Part shown: positions 1 to 7,962 of the stretch, in pieces
Position numbering within the stretch: position 1 is the stretch's first letter
Layout: every line of letters begins with the position of its first letter
Assembly (NCBI GenBank): GCA_044507065.1
Contig: JBIQJY010000007.1
Span: 34,583 to 98,582, forward strand
DNA: 64,000 bases
DNA from: SCN-69-37 sp044507065
Lineage (GTDB): Bacteria; Acidobacteriota; Vicinamibacteria; Vicinamibacterales; SCN-69-37
Reading direction: 5' to 3'
Made by a program: the position numbers and the translations under genes
Notes under the pieces: model-generated
The model's database searches: none
What the model was told of the DNA's origin: nothing
The model's input: the letters and a program-made list of their open reading frames with translations, nothing else

Positions 1-527
1 ATGCCCGGCAGTTCGAGGGCCGCCACCCGGGCCACCTGTTCGGGCGAGGCCTGCCGCGATCGCCGAATGTAGGCAAATCGGCCCGACTGGCGGAGCTTGC
101 GCGGCAGTTCGATGCGTTCGCGCGGACTGCAGTCGCCGAGCGCGGCACACAGCTGCGCCGCGGTCTCGTCGGGATCGACGACCAGTTTCGGGTCGGCAAA
201 GATCGAGTTGGCGTCCACCGAATAGGCCATCGCCCGGCCGTTGCGATCCAGGATGTCACCGCGGAGTGCCTCGAGCCGGAGCACGGATTCCTGCTGGCCG
301 TTGGCGTCGGTCGTGTACTTGTCGTGCTTGACGACCTGGAGATAGACCAGTCGCGCCTGCACGCCGGTCATCCACAGTCCCACGAAGACCAGCGCCACTG
401 CCGTGCGGCGACGTACCGTGGTGCGCCAGGCCTGGGACGTGTCGTCGGCGGCCGGCGTGTGGCGCGATCCGACGATGCGCGTGACCCACCCTCGTGCGGC
501 GGCTGCCGCCTTGCGCTCGTTCGCCAT
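1..527 (-). CDS. ftsI: FtsI/PBP3-type peptidoglycan transpeptidase, N-terminal part (runs off the window)
   Basis: Only the first 175 codons are present. The protein starts with a short basic cytoplasmic tail, one membrane anchor at about residues 41-57, then RGDILDRNGRAMAYS at about 88-102, the signature at the start of the non-catalytic domain of class B penicillin-binding proteins. The transpeptidase domain lies outside the window. In the family the enzyme cross-links septal peptidoglycan in the periplasm. It begins 12 nt after the ftsL stop and has a GGAGGG Shine-Dalgarno just upstream of its ATG. The order mraZ-rsmH-ftsL-ftsI supports FtsI rather than another class B PBP. The start is secure; the rest cannot be judged. 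Confidence 0.9.
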   Translation of the reverse strand, partial: MANERKAAAAARGWVTRIVGSRHTPAADDTSQAWRTTVRRRTAVALVFVGLWMTGVQARLVYLQVVKHDKYTTDANGQQESVLRLEALRGDILDRNGRAMAYSVDANSIFADPKLVVDPDETAAQLCAALGDCSPRERIELPRKLRQSGRFAYIRRSRQASPEQVARVAALELPG

Positions 528-539
528 GACCAGTCCCTC

Positions 540-926
540 CTATTGCGCGCGTGCCACGACGGTCCCGGCTGGCATGGCCGTTTCGGTGCGTGCGACGACG
601 TGAATTTCCGTCAGGGCCGGCAGACGCAGCCCCAGGGCCGTGGCGCGCTTCTCGAGCGCCTGCGGCGCGCGCAGCGTCTCGAGGTTCAGCTGCAGCTGCC
701 GCTGCAGGGCCAGTTCGCGCTCGTGGTCCTGCCGCAGCCGCTCGATGCGATAGCCGGCGTCGACCATGCCGAAGTGCTGCCACGCCGAGAAGAGCAGCAT
801 CCCGAACCCGACGACACCGAGCATCAGCATCCAGCGCAGTTCCGAACGCTGGCGGGCATCGGTCTCGCGCCGGACCGTGTTGTTGCGGATGTCCTTCTTG
901 ACCGCGTATTCGAGTTCGATGCTCAT
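540..926 (-). CDS. ftsL: FtsL-like cell division protein
   Basis: Small bitopic protein of 128 aa: cytoplasmic head rich in charged residues (1-31), one membrane segment at about 32-48, then a heptad-like coiled coil at about 55-85 (RIERLRQDHERELALQRQL) and a short C-terminal tail. This is the FtsL/DivIC architecture; sequence identity in this family is always weak, so the call rests on shape and position between rsmH and ftsI. The frame is open further upstream, but the ATG at 924-926 overlaps the rsmH stop (ATGA arrangement), so translational coupling decides this start. Expected role: scaffold of the divisome with FtsB/FtsQ, activating FtsW/FtsI. Confidence 0.75.
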   Translation of the reverse strand: MSIELEYAVKKDIRNNTVRRETDARQRSELRWMLMLGVVGFGMLLFSAWQHFGMVDAGYRIERLRQDHERELALQRQLQLNLETLRAPQALEKRATALGLRLPALTEIHVVARTETAMPAGTVVARAQ

Positions 927-1849
927 GCCACCCTCTCCAACACCCGCAGCCGCGCGCTCCGTGCGCGCGGGTTGCGCGCGCATTCGGCCTCGCCCGGGAC
1001 GACCGGCCGCCGCGTCACCACGCGCCAGTTCGCCGACTCGGCGGCCAGGCGGCGGAACGTGTGCTTCACCACGCGATCCTCGAGCGAGTGGAACGCGATG
1101 ATCGCGAGACGCGCGCCGGGCGCCAGCATCGCCGCCCCATCGGCCAGGAACGCGTCGAGATCGTCCAGCTCGCCATTCACCCAGATCCGCAACGCCTGGA
1201 ACGTGCGCGTCGCCGGATCGATCCGTTGCCAGTGGCCGCCGCCGGCCGCACGCCGCACGACCGACGCGAGCGCCAGCGTGTCGGTCAGTTCCTGCCGATC
1301 GCGCGCCGCGACAATGGCCCGCGCCACACGCCGCGATCGTCGTTCCTCGCCGTAGCGCCAGATCACGTCGGCCAGCGTCACCTCGTCGACATCCTCGAGC
1401 CGTGCCGAGAGCGGCGCCGATCGTGTGCGGTCCATTCGCATATCGAGTGGACCGGCCTGCCGGAAACTGAACCCGCGCGACGCGTCATCGAGCTGCATCG
1501 ACGACACGCCGAAGTCCGCCAGCATGCCGTCCACCCGCGCCACGCCGCGCGACTCGAGCACGCGGCGCACGGCGCGATAGTCGTCGTGCACGAACTGCAC
1601 GCGCCCGGCGTATTCCCCAAGCGCCGCGGCCGCCGTTTCCAGTGCCGAGGCGTCGCGGTCGATCCCAATCACCTGCCCCGCGCCGGCCTCGAGGAGCCGC
1701 TTCGTATGCCCGCCGGCACCGAGCGTGCCGTCGACGTAGAGGCCGCCTGCCCTGACCTGCAGCAGCGCGACCACTTCATCGGCCAGGACCGGCTCGTGCC
1801 CGTCCGGGCGATCAGATGCCGTAGTCGGAGAGGATTCGGGCGTCGTCAT
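923..1849 (-). CDS. rsmH: 16S rRNA (cytosine-1402-N4)-methyltransferase RsmH (MraW)
   Basis: 308 aa, the usual family length. It begins the conserved core with HEPVL (18-22), followed by the SAM-binding stretch YVDGTLGAGGHTK, the LADFGVSSMQLDDASRGFSF region and a C-terminal basic end. It N4-methylates C1402 of 16S rRNA using S-adenosylmethionine in the cytosol. The only in-frame ATG lies inside the end of mraZ, giving a 38-nt overlap; no ATG or GTG lies between it and HEPVL, so the overlap is probably real. It is coupled to ftsL by a 4-nt overlap downstream. Typical second gene of a dcw cluster. Confidence 0.95.
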   Translation of the reverse strand: MTTPESSPTTASDRPDGHEPVLADEVVALLQVRAGGLYVDGTLGAGGHTKRLLEAGAGQVIGIDRDASALETAAAALGEYAGRVQFVHDDYRAVRRVLESRGVARVDGMLADFGVSSMQLDDASRGFSFRQAGPLDMRMDRTRSAPLSARLEDVDEVTLADVIWRYGEERRSRRVARAIVAARDRQELTDTLALASVVRRAAGGGHWQRIDPATRTFQALRIWVNGELDDLDAFLADGAAMLAPGARLAIIAFHSLEDRVVKHTFRRLAAESANWRVVTRRPVVPGEAECARNPRARSARLRVLERVA

Positions 1850-2252
1850 CCGTGAAGGGATCCTGATCGAGCTTGGTCTTCAGCCGATCGAAGTTCCAGA
1901 CCTCCAGATAGTCGACCTTGCCGATCACCCTCACTTCGCCCGACATCTCCGCGGCGTCGCGCAGCATCGGGTGCACCACCATGCGCCCCTGCGCGTCGAA
2001 TTCATTGGGCTGACCCCAGAAGCTCGTCCGATCGAGGTAGCGGTTGCGTGTCGGATGCGTCGAGGGCATCTTCCCCAGCCGTTCCTCGATCGCGAGCCAG
2101 ACGGGCCAGGGGTAGATGAGAACGGACTTGCCGTCGAGACTCGTGACGTACAAAGATGTCCCGTGCCGCTCCTCAACCAGCGCCTTGTACGCGGTCGGAA
2201 GTTTCAGCCGGCCCTTGTCGTCTATGCGAGCGGTGTAACTGCCCCGAAGCAC
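1812..2252 (-). CDS. mraZ: Transcriptional regulator MraZ
   Basis: 146 aa from the chosen start. Two SpoVT/AbrB-type half-domains are visible, each with a DxxGR signature (DDKGRLKLP near the N-terminus and DAQGRMVVHP in the middle), as in MraZ. The frame is open back to 2318, but a start there would lie inside the promoter. The GTG at 2250-2252 gives an N-terminus (VLRGSYTARIDDKGR) that aligns with known MraZ starts and has GGAG 8 nt upstream. MraZ forms a ring and represses its own dcw operon by binding repeats in the leader. Such repeats are present here at 2257-2286. Confidence 0.93.
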   Translation of the reverse strand: MLRGSYTARIDDKGRLKLPTAYKALVEERHGTSLYVTSLDGKSVLIYPWPVWLAIEERLGKMPSTHPTRNRYLDRTSFWGQPNEFDAQGRMVVHPMLRDAAEMSGEVRVIGKVDYLEVWNFDRLKTKLDQDPFTDDDARILSDYGI

Positions 2253-2256
2253 CAGG

Positions 2257-2286
2257 TCTACTCCACTTTGGTCCGCTTTGCTCCAC
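2257..2286 (-). promoter_or_regulatory. MraZ operator: three repeats with 10-bp period
   Basis: Reading the minus strand, three consecutive 10-mers are GTGGAGCAAA, GCGGACCAAA and GTGGAGTAGA. The first and third share GTGGAG and the middle one differs at two positions of that core. Known MraZ sites are three or four short G-rich boxes spaced one helical turn apart in the mraZ leader. The array lies between the transcription start and the GTG start codon, and the last repeat also contains the Shine-Dalgarno GGAG. Confidence 0.8.
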
Positions 2287-2289
2287 GCG

Positions 2290-2318
2290 ATGGTAGAGGT
2301 ACCGTCTGAGCGTGTCAA
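2290..2318 (-). promoter_or_regulatory. Sigma70-type promoter of mraZ-rsmH-ftsL-ftsI
   Basis: On the minus strand a perfect -35 TTGACA (2318-2313) is followed by a 17-nt spacer and a -10 TACCAT (2295-2290). Transcription would start near 2283, inside the first MraZ repeat. It is the best-matching -35/-10 pair seen in the window. Confidence 0.8.
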
Positions 2319-2372
2319 CGCTTATCCGGTGTTAATTGATGTACGGGCTGGACTTACGCGTTAGCTTCGCTT

Positions 2373-2390
2373 TCAGGTCAGATGACCTGA
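2373..2390. promoter_or_regulatory. Perfect 18-bp palindrome, putative operator upstream of the glycan island
   Basis: TCAGGTCA-GA-TGACCTGA: two perfect 8-bp arms around a 2-bp centre, in the 199-bp space between divergent mraZ and the first glycosyltransferase. A -10-like GATAAT at 2405-2410 on the plus strand lies 14 bp downstream, so the palindrome would cover its -35 region. The partner regulator is unknown. A function is inferred from symmetry and position only. Confidence 0.5.
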
Positions 2391-2517
2391 CTCGATCGAG
2401 CGACGATAATTTGACGCGTGGTAGCATGCTCCGTCTCATGCGGAACGTCAGCTGCCGGCCGCTTCATGCCGGGTCTTTCGGTCAGCACCCGGGTGGTGAT
2501 CGACAGCAGGGGTCCTG

Positions 2518-3567
2518 ATGGCTGACGCCCGCCGGATCGTCGTCTGCGAAGCCCAGGTTCCGTTCGTCCGCGGCGGCGCCGAGTCGCTCGTCCGCGCGCT
2601 GGTGGCCGAGCTGCGCAGCCACGGCTTCGAAGCCGAACTGGTCAGCGTGCCGTTCAAGTGGTACCCGCCCGAGGAGCTCTTCTCGCACGCGGCGGCCTGG
2701 CGGCTCATCGATCTCAGCGAAAGCAGCGGGCGACGGATCGATCGCGTCATCGCGACGAAGTTCCCCACTTATTTCGTGCGCCATCCCGACAAGGTCACCT
2801 GGCTCGTGCACCAGTACCGGGCCGCCTACGAGCTGGCCGACACCGCGTACAGCGAGTTCGAGCACCGCGATCTGCACGTGGCCACGCGCGATCGGCTCAT
2901 CGCGCTGGACACGCAGATGCTGGCCGAGTCGCGGGCCGTCTACACCATTGCGCACACGGTGACGGCGCGGCTCGCGCGCTACAACGGCCTGAAGTCCGAG
3001 ACCCTGTACCACCCGCCGCGTCTGGCGGCGCGCCTGCACGGCGGACCGGCCGGCGACTATCTGCTGTCTGTCGGCCGGCTCGAGTCCGTGAAGCGAGTGG
3101 ACCTTGCGATCAGGGCGCTGGCCGCGGCGCCTCCCGGCCTGCGGCTGCTCATTGTCGGGACCGGCTCGCAGCGCGACACGTTCGAGCGGCTGGCCGAATC
3201 ACTCGGCGTGGCCGATCGCGTCCAGTTCCTCGGCGAAGTCGACGACGAGGCGCTGATTGAGTTGTATGCGGGCGCGTATGCTGTCATCTACCCGCCCTAC
3301 GACGAGGATTTCGGGTACGTCACGCTCGAGGCATTCCTGTCGAAGAAGCCCGTCCTCACGACGCACGACGCGGGTGAACCCACGGCCTTCGTACAGGACG
3401 GCGTCAACGGCCGGGTGACCGACCCGGATCCAACGGCCATCGCCGGCGCGATTGCCGATCTGGCCGCCGATCCGGCGCGAGCCGCGCGGATGGGCGAGGC
3501 GGGGTACGAACAGGCCCGGCTGATTACCTGGACGTCCACCATCGAGCGCCTGGTACAGGGGGCGTGA
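2518..3567 (+). CDS. Glycosyltransferase family 4 (GT-B fold)
   Basis: 349 aa. An N-terminal Rossmann half (PFVRGGAESLVRAL, the glycine-rich acceptor loop) is followed by the linker SVGRLESVKRVDLAI that opens the donor half, then EDFGYVTLEAF near the C-terminus, which is the EX7E motif of GT4 enzymes with conserved retention of anomeric configuration. It transfers a sugar from an NDP-donor to a lipid- or glycan-linked acceptor in the cytosol; the sugar cannot be told. AGGGG about 5 nt before the ATG supports the start. It is the first gene of the glycan island and is divergent from mraZ. Confidence 0.85.
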   Translation: MADARRIVVCEAQVPFVRGGAESLVRALVAELRSHGFEAELVSVPFKWYPPEELFSHAAAWRLIDLSESSGRRIDRVIATKFPTYFVRHPDKVTWLVHQYRAAYELADTAYSEFEHRDLHVATRDRLIALDTQMLAESRAVYTIAHTVTARLARYNGLKSETLYHPPRLAARLHGGPAGDYLLSVGRLESVKRVDLAIRALAAAPPGLRLLIVGTGSQRDTFERLAESLGVADRVQFLGEVDDEALIELYAGAYAVIYPPYDEDFGYVTLEAFLSKKPVLTTHDAGEPTAFVQDGVNGRVTDPDPTAIAGAIADLAADPARAARMGEAGYEQARLITWTSTIERLVQGA

Positions 3568-3607
3568 CGATCCGGCGCGCGGACATCGGCGGAGTGCGTC
3601 AACGAAC

Positions 3608-4585
3608 ATGAAGCTCGTCATCCAGATTCCCTGCCTGAACGAGGCAGAAACCCTGCCGGCCACGCTCGCCGACCTGCCGCGGTCGATTCCCGGCATCGAC
3701 ACCATCGAGATCCTGATTGTCGACGACGGCTCGACCGATCGGACGTCGGAGGTGGCGCGCGCGCACGGAGCCCATCACGTCGTGCGGTTCCTGCGCCGAA
3801 AGGGCCTTGCGGCCGCCTTCGTCGCGGGCATTGACGCGAGCCTGCGTGCCGGCGCCGACATCATCGTCAACACCGACGCCGACAACCAGTACTCGGGATC
3901 CGACATCGCGGAGCTCGTGGCGCCCCTCCTCTCGGGCCGCGCCGAGATCGTCATTGGCGATCGCAACATCAAGACCATCCGACACATGTCGTGGCCCAAG
4001 AAGGTGTTGCAGCGGCTGGGCAGCTGGGTCGTCCGCCAGGTGTCGGGCACGAAGGTGCCGGACACGACGAGCGGCTTTCGCGCCTATACGCGCGAGGCGG
4101 CGCTGCGGATGACGATCGTCTCGGAGTTCTCCTACACGCTCGAGTCGATCATCCAGGCCGGCAAACGGCGCATGGCCATCGCGCACGTCGAGGTGGGCAC
4201 GAACGCCCGCACGCGGCCGTCGCGGCTGTTCGACAGCATCTGGTCCTACCTGAAGAACTCCGGCGCCACCATCGTGCGCATCTACGCGATGTACGAGCCG
4301 CTGAAGATCTTCACCTACATCGGCGGCACCGTCCTGCTCGCCGGCTTCGCGATCTCGGTGCGCTTCCTCTATTTCTATCTGTTCACCAATGCGGCCGACG
4401 GCAAGATTCAGTCCCTCATCCTGTCGGCCGTCCTGATGATCGTCGGCTTCCAGGTCATGCTCATCGGCCTGCTGGCCGACGTCATCTCGGGCAACCGCAA
4501 ACTCGTCGAGGACATCCTCTACCGCGTGCGCCGCATGGAACTCGGCCCGGGCTCTTCGGACGACGACGTGAAGGACGGACACTGA
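3608..4585 (+). CDS. GT2 glycosyltransferase with two C-terminal membrane segments (polyprenyl-phosphate sugar synthase-like)
   Basis: 325 aa. The GT-A domain shows ILIVDDGSTD (Asp39-Asp40, nucleotide binding) and the metal-binding NTDADNQY (Asp90, Asp92). Two hydrophobic segments follow at about 233-258 and 270-297. This layout is that of dolichol/undecaprenyl-phosphate mannose or glucose synthases and of GtrB-like enzymes, which load a sugar onto a polyprenyl phosphate for use by GT-C enzymes on the other side of the membrane. Such GT-C candidates are encoded close by. Donor sugar unknown. Its stop shares one base with the next start (TGATG), so the two genes are coupled. Confidence 0.82.
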   Translation: MKLVIQIPCLNEAETLPATLADLPRSIPGIDTIEILIVDDGSTDRTSEVARAHGAHHVVRFLRRKGLAAAFVAGIDASLRAGADIIVNTDADNQYSGSDIAELVAPLLSGRAEIVIGDRNIKTIRHMSWPKKVLQRLGSWVVRQVSGTKVPDTTSGFRAYTREAALRMTIVSEFSYTLESIIQAGKRRMAIAHVEVGTNARTRPSRLFDSIWSYLKNSGATIVRIYAMYEPLKIFTYIGGTVLLAGFAISVRFLYFYLFTNAADGKIQSLILSAVLMIVGFQVMLIGLLADVISGNRKLVEDILYRVRRMELGPGSSDDDVKDGH

Positions 4586-5445
4586 TGGCGGCACCCGAAA
4601 CGGTCTCGATCGTGATCCCCGCGATGAACGAGGCCGGCGCCATTGCCGACGTCGTGGCCGACCTGGCGGCCATCGCGCCCTGGCACGAGATCATCGTCGT
4701 CGACGACGGGTCGACCGATGAGACCGCCGAACGCGCGGCGGCCGCCGGCGCGCGCGTCCTCCAGCACCCCTACAACAAGGGCAACGGCGCGGCGGTCAAG
4801 ACCGGCATCCGCGCGGCCAGCGGCGAGTTCGTGATGATTGTCGACGGCGACGGCCAGCACCAGCCGGCCGATGCGCTGCGGCTCATCGAACCGCTGGGGC
4901 CCTATGACCTCGTTGTCGGCGCGCGGTCGATCACCACGCATGCCGGCCTCGTACGACGGCTGGGGAACTCGGCGCTCAACCGCCTCGCGTCGTACCTGAC
5001 CGACCATCGCATCCCCGATCTGACGTCGGGACTGCGCGCAGCGCGGACCAGCCACCTGCTCGAATTCCTCTATCTGCTCCCGAACGGCTTCTCGACGCCG
5101 ACCACGACGACGCTGTGTTTCCTGCGGGCCGGCTACAGCGTGGCATTCGTGCCCATCGAAGCGAAGGCGCGCGTGGGGACGTCGAAGATCCGGCTTTCGA
5201 GCGACGGGCCGAAGTTCCTCATGATCATGTTGCGGGTGATGACGATCTTCAGCCCGCTCCGGGTGTTCCTCCCCATTGCGGCCGCGTCGTTCAGCCTCGG
5301 GTTCTTCTACGCCGTCTGGACGATTGCCACGCAGCGCCACGTCGCGAACTCGTCGGTCCTGCTGATCGTGCTGTCGGTCATCCTCGTGGCCGTCGGCCTG
5401 GTCTCCGAGCAGGTGTCGGCGCTGCGGGCCGATGGACGGCGGTAG
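4585..5445 (+). CDS. GT2 glycosyltransferase, polyprenyl-phosphate sugar synthase-like, with C-terminal membrane anchor
   Basis: 286 aa. N-terminal GT-A core with VSIVIPAMNEAG, IIVVDDGSTDET (Asp40-Asp41) and the DxD-type MIVDGDGQHQP (Asp88, Asp90). The last 70 residues hold two membrane segments. Closest in pattern to the DPM1/DPG-synthase group of GT2. The ATG is the base shared with the preceding stop; an upstream extension of the frame runs antisense-like through the previous gene and is rejected. A second enzyme of this kind directly after the first suggests that two different lipid-linked sugars are made. Confidence 0.82.
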   Translation: MAAPETVSIVIPAMNEAGAIADVVADLAAIAPWHEIIVVDDGSTDETAERAAAAGARVLQHPYNKGNGAAVKTGIRAASGEFVMIVDGDGQHQPADALRLIEPLGPYDLVVGARSITTHAGLVRRLGNSALNRLASYLTDHRIPDLTSGLRAARTSHLLEFLYLLPNGFSTPTTTTLCFLRAGYSVAFVPIEAKARVGTSKIRLSSDGPKFLMIMLRVMTIFSPLRVFLPIAAASFSLGFFYAVWTIATQRHVANSSVLLIVLSVILVAVGLVSEQVSALRADGRR

Positions 5446-6703
5446 CCGCGCGGCCGGCCGGCGCTTCCGGCCGGTGCGGTGGATGTTCATCGCGGCCGCC
5501 ATCGGCGTGATCGCCCGGCTCGCTTTCGCTCTCGGCTACTGGACCGGACAGCCCCTGACGCGCGACGAACAGGAGTATCTGTCGCTCGCGCGCAGCCTCG
5601 CTCACGGCAACGGCTTCGTCTACGACGAGGCCCTCGAGTCGGCTGGCGTCGATACATTCGGCAGGGCGCCGGGCTATCCCGCATTCCTCGCGCTCGTGGG
5701 TGGAGGTCGAACCATCGCGGCCGGCGTGCCGGTGCCGGTTGCGATCGCCCAGTCAATCGTCGGCGCCATTGGCGTGCTGCTGGCTGGCGCCATCGCGTGG
5801 CGACTGGCCGGCGCACCAGCAGCCGTCGCCGCCGCGGCCGTCGCCGCTGTCTATCCGCCGCTCGTCTGGATTGCGGGCTACGCGCTGAGCGAAGCGATCG
5901 CGTGGCCGATCGGCCTCGCGGCGGCGTGGACGTTCGACCGCACGACGGCGGACGGGCGCCATGGTCCGGCCATTGCCGCGCTCTGCGGCGCGATCACCGG
6001 CGTTGGCGTGCTGACGCGGCCGGCGCTGCTGCTGCTCCTGCCACTCTTTGCCATCGTCCTGGTGCGCCGCCGGCACACGACGCGGCTGCTGGCTCTGGCG
6101 CTTGGCGCGGCCGTCATCGTGGGTCCCTGGATCGCGCGCAACCACGTCGTGCACGGCCGGCTGATTGCCGTGTCGGCCACCGGCGGCGTGAACTTCTGGG
6201 TCGGCAATCACCCGCTGGCCGTCGGCGACGGCGACATGGCCGCCAACCCCGCCATCAAGCTCGACAACGCGCGGCTCCGTTCGGAATACCCCGGACTGAG
6301 CGAAGAAGCCATGGAACCGATCTATTACCGTGAGGCCTGGAGTTGGATTCGCGCGAATCCGATCGCATGGGCAGCGCTCGAGCTGCGCAAGATCTACCAT
6401 CTGATCGTGCCCGTTGGTCCGTCGTACACGCTCCACTCCACGCGATACCAGGTGGCATCGGTCGTGTCGTATCTCGCCGTGCTGACACTGGCGGTGCTTT
6501 CGCTGCGCGTCGTTCGGCCGCACCTGGACCGAGCCACCGGCTTGTGGCTGCTCGCCGGCTCCGCGGCCATTTCCGCGCTCATCTTCTTTCCGCAGGAACG
6601 ATTCCGGATCCCGGCGATCGACCCGGCGCTGGTCGTGCTGGCCGGCGTCGCGCTGGCCAGACGACCGTGGGCAGCGGCGGCACGGCCGGAGCCGGGCGCA
6701 TGA
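5432..6703 (+). CDS. Polytopic membrane glycosyltransferase, GT-C/GT39-like
   Basis: 423 aa with about nine or ten membrane segments. After the first one comes QPLTRDEQEYLSLA (Asp45-Glu46), an acidic pair in the first external loop, where GT-C enzymes such as PMT and ArnT keep their catalytic Asp. These enzymes take the sugar from a polyprenyl phosphate on the outer face of the membrane and pass it to a glycan, lipid or protein. The 14-nt overlap with the upstream GT2 and the 4-nt overlap with the downstream GT4 tie it into one operon. Substrate unknown; general GT-C family membership is the safe statement. Confidence 0.72.
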   Translation: MDGGSRAAGRRFRPVRWMFIAAAIGVIARLAFALGYWTGQPLTRDEQEYLSLARSLAHGNGFVYDEALESAGVDTFGRAPGYPAFLALVGGGRTIAAGVPVPVAIAQSIVGAIGVLLAGAIAWRLAGAPAAVAAAAVAAVYPPLVWIAGYALSEAIAWPIGLAAAWTFDRTTADGRHGPAIAALCGAITGVGVLTRPALLLLLPLFAIVLVRRRHTTRLLALALGAAVIVGPWIARNHVVHGRLIAVSATGGVNFWVGNHPLAVGDGDMAANPAIKLDNARLRSEYPGLSEEAMEPIYYREAWSWIRANPIAWAALELRKIYHLIVPVGPSYTLHSTRYQVASVVSYLAVLTLAVLSLRVVRPHLDRATGLWLLAGSAAISALIFFPQERFRIPAIDPALVVLAGVALARRPWAAAARPEPGA

Positions 6704-7929
6704 GACGCCACGTGGTCGTCATGGTGGCCTCGTCGTACCCCCGGTTCCCCGGCGACGGCGTGGGCAGTTTCATGGAACCGATCGCGACGTCGATGGCGGC
6801 GCGCGGGCACGAGGTGCACATGGTCGTGCCGTGGCACCCAGCCGTCACGCGCGGCAAGATGGAGCGCGGCGTGCACTTCCACTTCTTCAAATACGCTCCG
6901 GTGCCCGCGCTGAACGTCTTCGGCTATGCGCAGGGCCTGCGGGCGGACACCGTTGTGAAGGGCGCCGCCTGGGTGGCGACGCCAGCGGCGCTCGCCGCCG
7001 GGTGGTTCAAGGCCATGCGCGTGGCGCAGAAGCGTCGCGCCACCGTGATGCACGCGCATTGGGTCATTCCTGGCGGCCTCATCGCGGCGCTCGCGGCCGG
7101 CGGCCGGCGGCTCGTGGTCAGCCTGCACGGATCGGACGTCTTCGTGGCGGAACGACACCCGGCCATCGGGCGCGTGGCGCGGCATGTCTTCGGTCGCGCA
7201 TCGCGGGTGACCGCCTGCAGCGACGACCTGCACCGGCGCGCGCTGGCCCTCGGCGCCAGGCCGGACGACACCGAGACGGTGCCGTACGGCGTCGATACAA
7301 CGCGATTCGCGCCCTCGGCCGACGCGCGCGGCGCGATACGCCAGTCACTTGGCATCGGCGGGCGCCCTTTCGTGTTCACGGCCGGCCGGCTCGTCCGCAA
7401 GAAGGGCTTTGACGTCCTGATCGACGCTGCCGCACGGCTGCGGCACGAGCGCCCCGATCTCGTCGTGGCAATCGCCGGCGAAGGCGACCTCGCGGCCGAA
7501 CTGCGGACGCAGGCCCACGGCGCGGGCGACGTGCGGCTGCTCGGCAACCGCTCCCAGGACGAGATCGCAAGACTCTGCGCGGCAGCCGACATCGTCGCGG
7601 TCCCGTCGGTGCACGACGAGGCCGGCAACGTCGATGGACTGCCGAATTTCGCGCTCGAGGCGCTTGCCTCGGCGACGCCCGTCGTGGCCAGTCGCGTCGG
7701 GGGGCTGCCACAGGCCATCGAGCCCGAGGTGACGGGACTGCTGGTCGCCGAACGCGACGCGGCAGCGCTTGCCGCGGCCATCAACCGGCTGTTGGCCGAC
7801 CCGCCGCTCTCGGCCGCCGTTGGCAGCGCGGCACGCCGTGCCGTGATGCGGGACTTCGGCTGGGACCGCGTGGCCGAACGCTTCGAACAGACCTATGGCC
7901 CGGTCCCGGGCGACCCCACCTTGTCCTAG
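6700..7929 (+). CDS. Glycosyltransferase family 4
   Basis: 409 aa from the ATG that overlaps the upstream stop by 4 nt (ATGA). The N-terminal half has the GT4 opening (VVMVASSYPRFPGDGVGSF), a central HAHWVIPGG and LVVSLHGSDVF, then FTAGRLVRKKGFDVLIDA starting the donor half, and VPSVHDEAGNVDGLPNFALEAL with the acidic donor-binding region. A typical soluble retaining transferase of surface polysaccharide clusters. The acceptor and sugar are not predictable. It ends the tight operon that begins at 3608. Confidence 0.85.
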   Translation: MRRHVVVMVASSYPRFPGDGVGSFMEPIATSMAARGHEVHMVVPWHPAVTRGKMERGVHFHFFKYAPVPALNVFGYAQGLRADTVVKGAAWVATPAALAAGWFKAMRVAQKRRATVMHAHWVIPGGLIAALAAGGRRLVVSLHGSDVFVAERHPAIGRVARHVFGRASRVTACSDDLHRRALALGARPDDTETVPYGVDTTRFAPSADARGAIRQSLGIGGRPFVFTAGRLVRKKGFDVLIDAAARLRHERPDLVVAIAGEGDLAAELRTQAHGAGDVRLLGNRSQDEIARLCAAADIVAVPSVHDEAGNVDGLPNFALEALASATPVVASRVGGLPQAIEPEVTGLLVAERDAAALAAAINRLLADPPLSAAVGSAARRAVMRDFGWDRVAERFEQTYGPVPGDPTLS

Positions 7930-7962
7930 GGTAGGCGGCATGCTACGTTCACGGTCCGCGAC

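Noticed and set aside
2253..2318. Longer mraZ starting with TTG at 2318.
   Set aside because: It would begin in the -35 hexamer; the GTG at 2252 has a Shine-Dalgarno and aligns with known MraZ starts.
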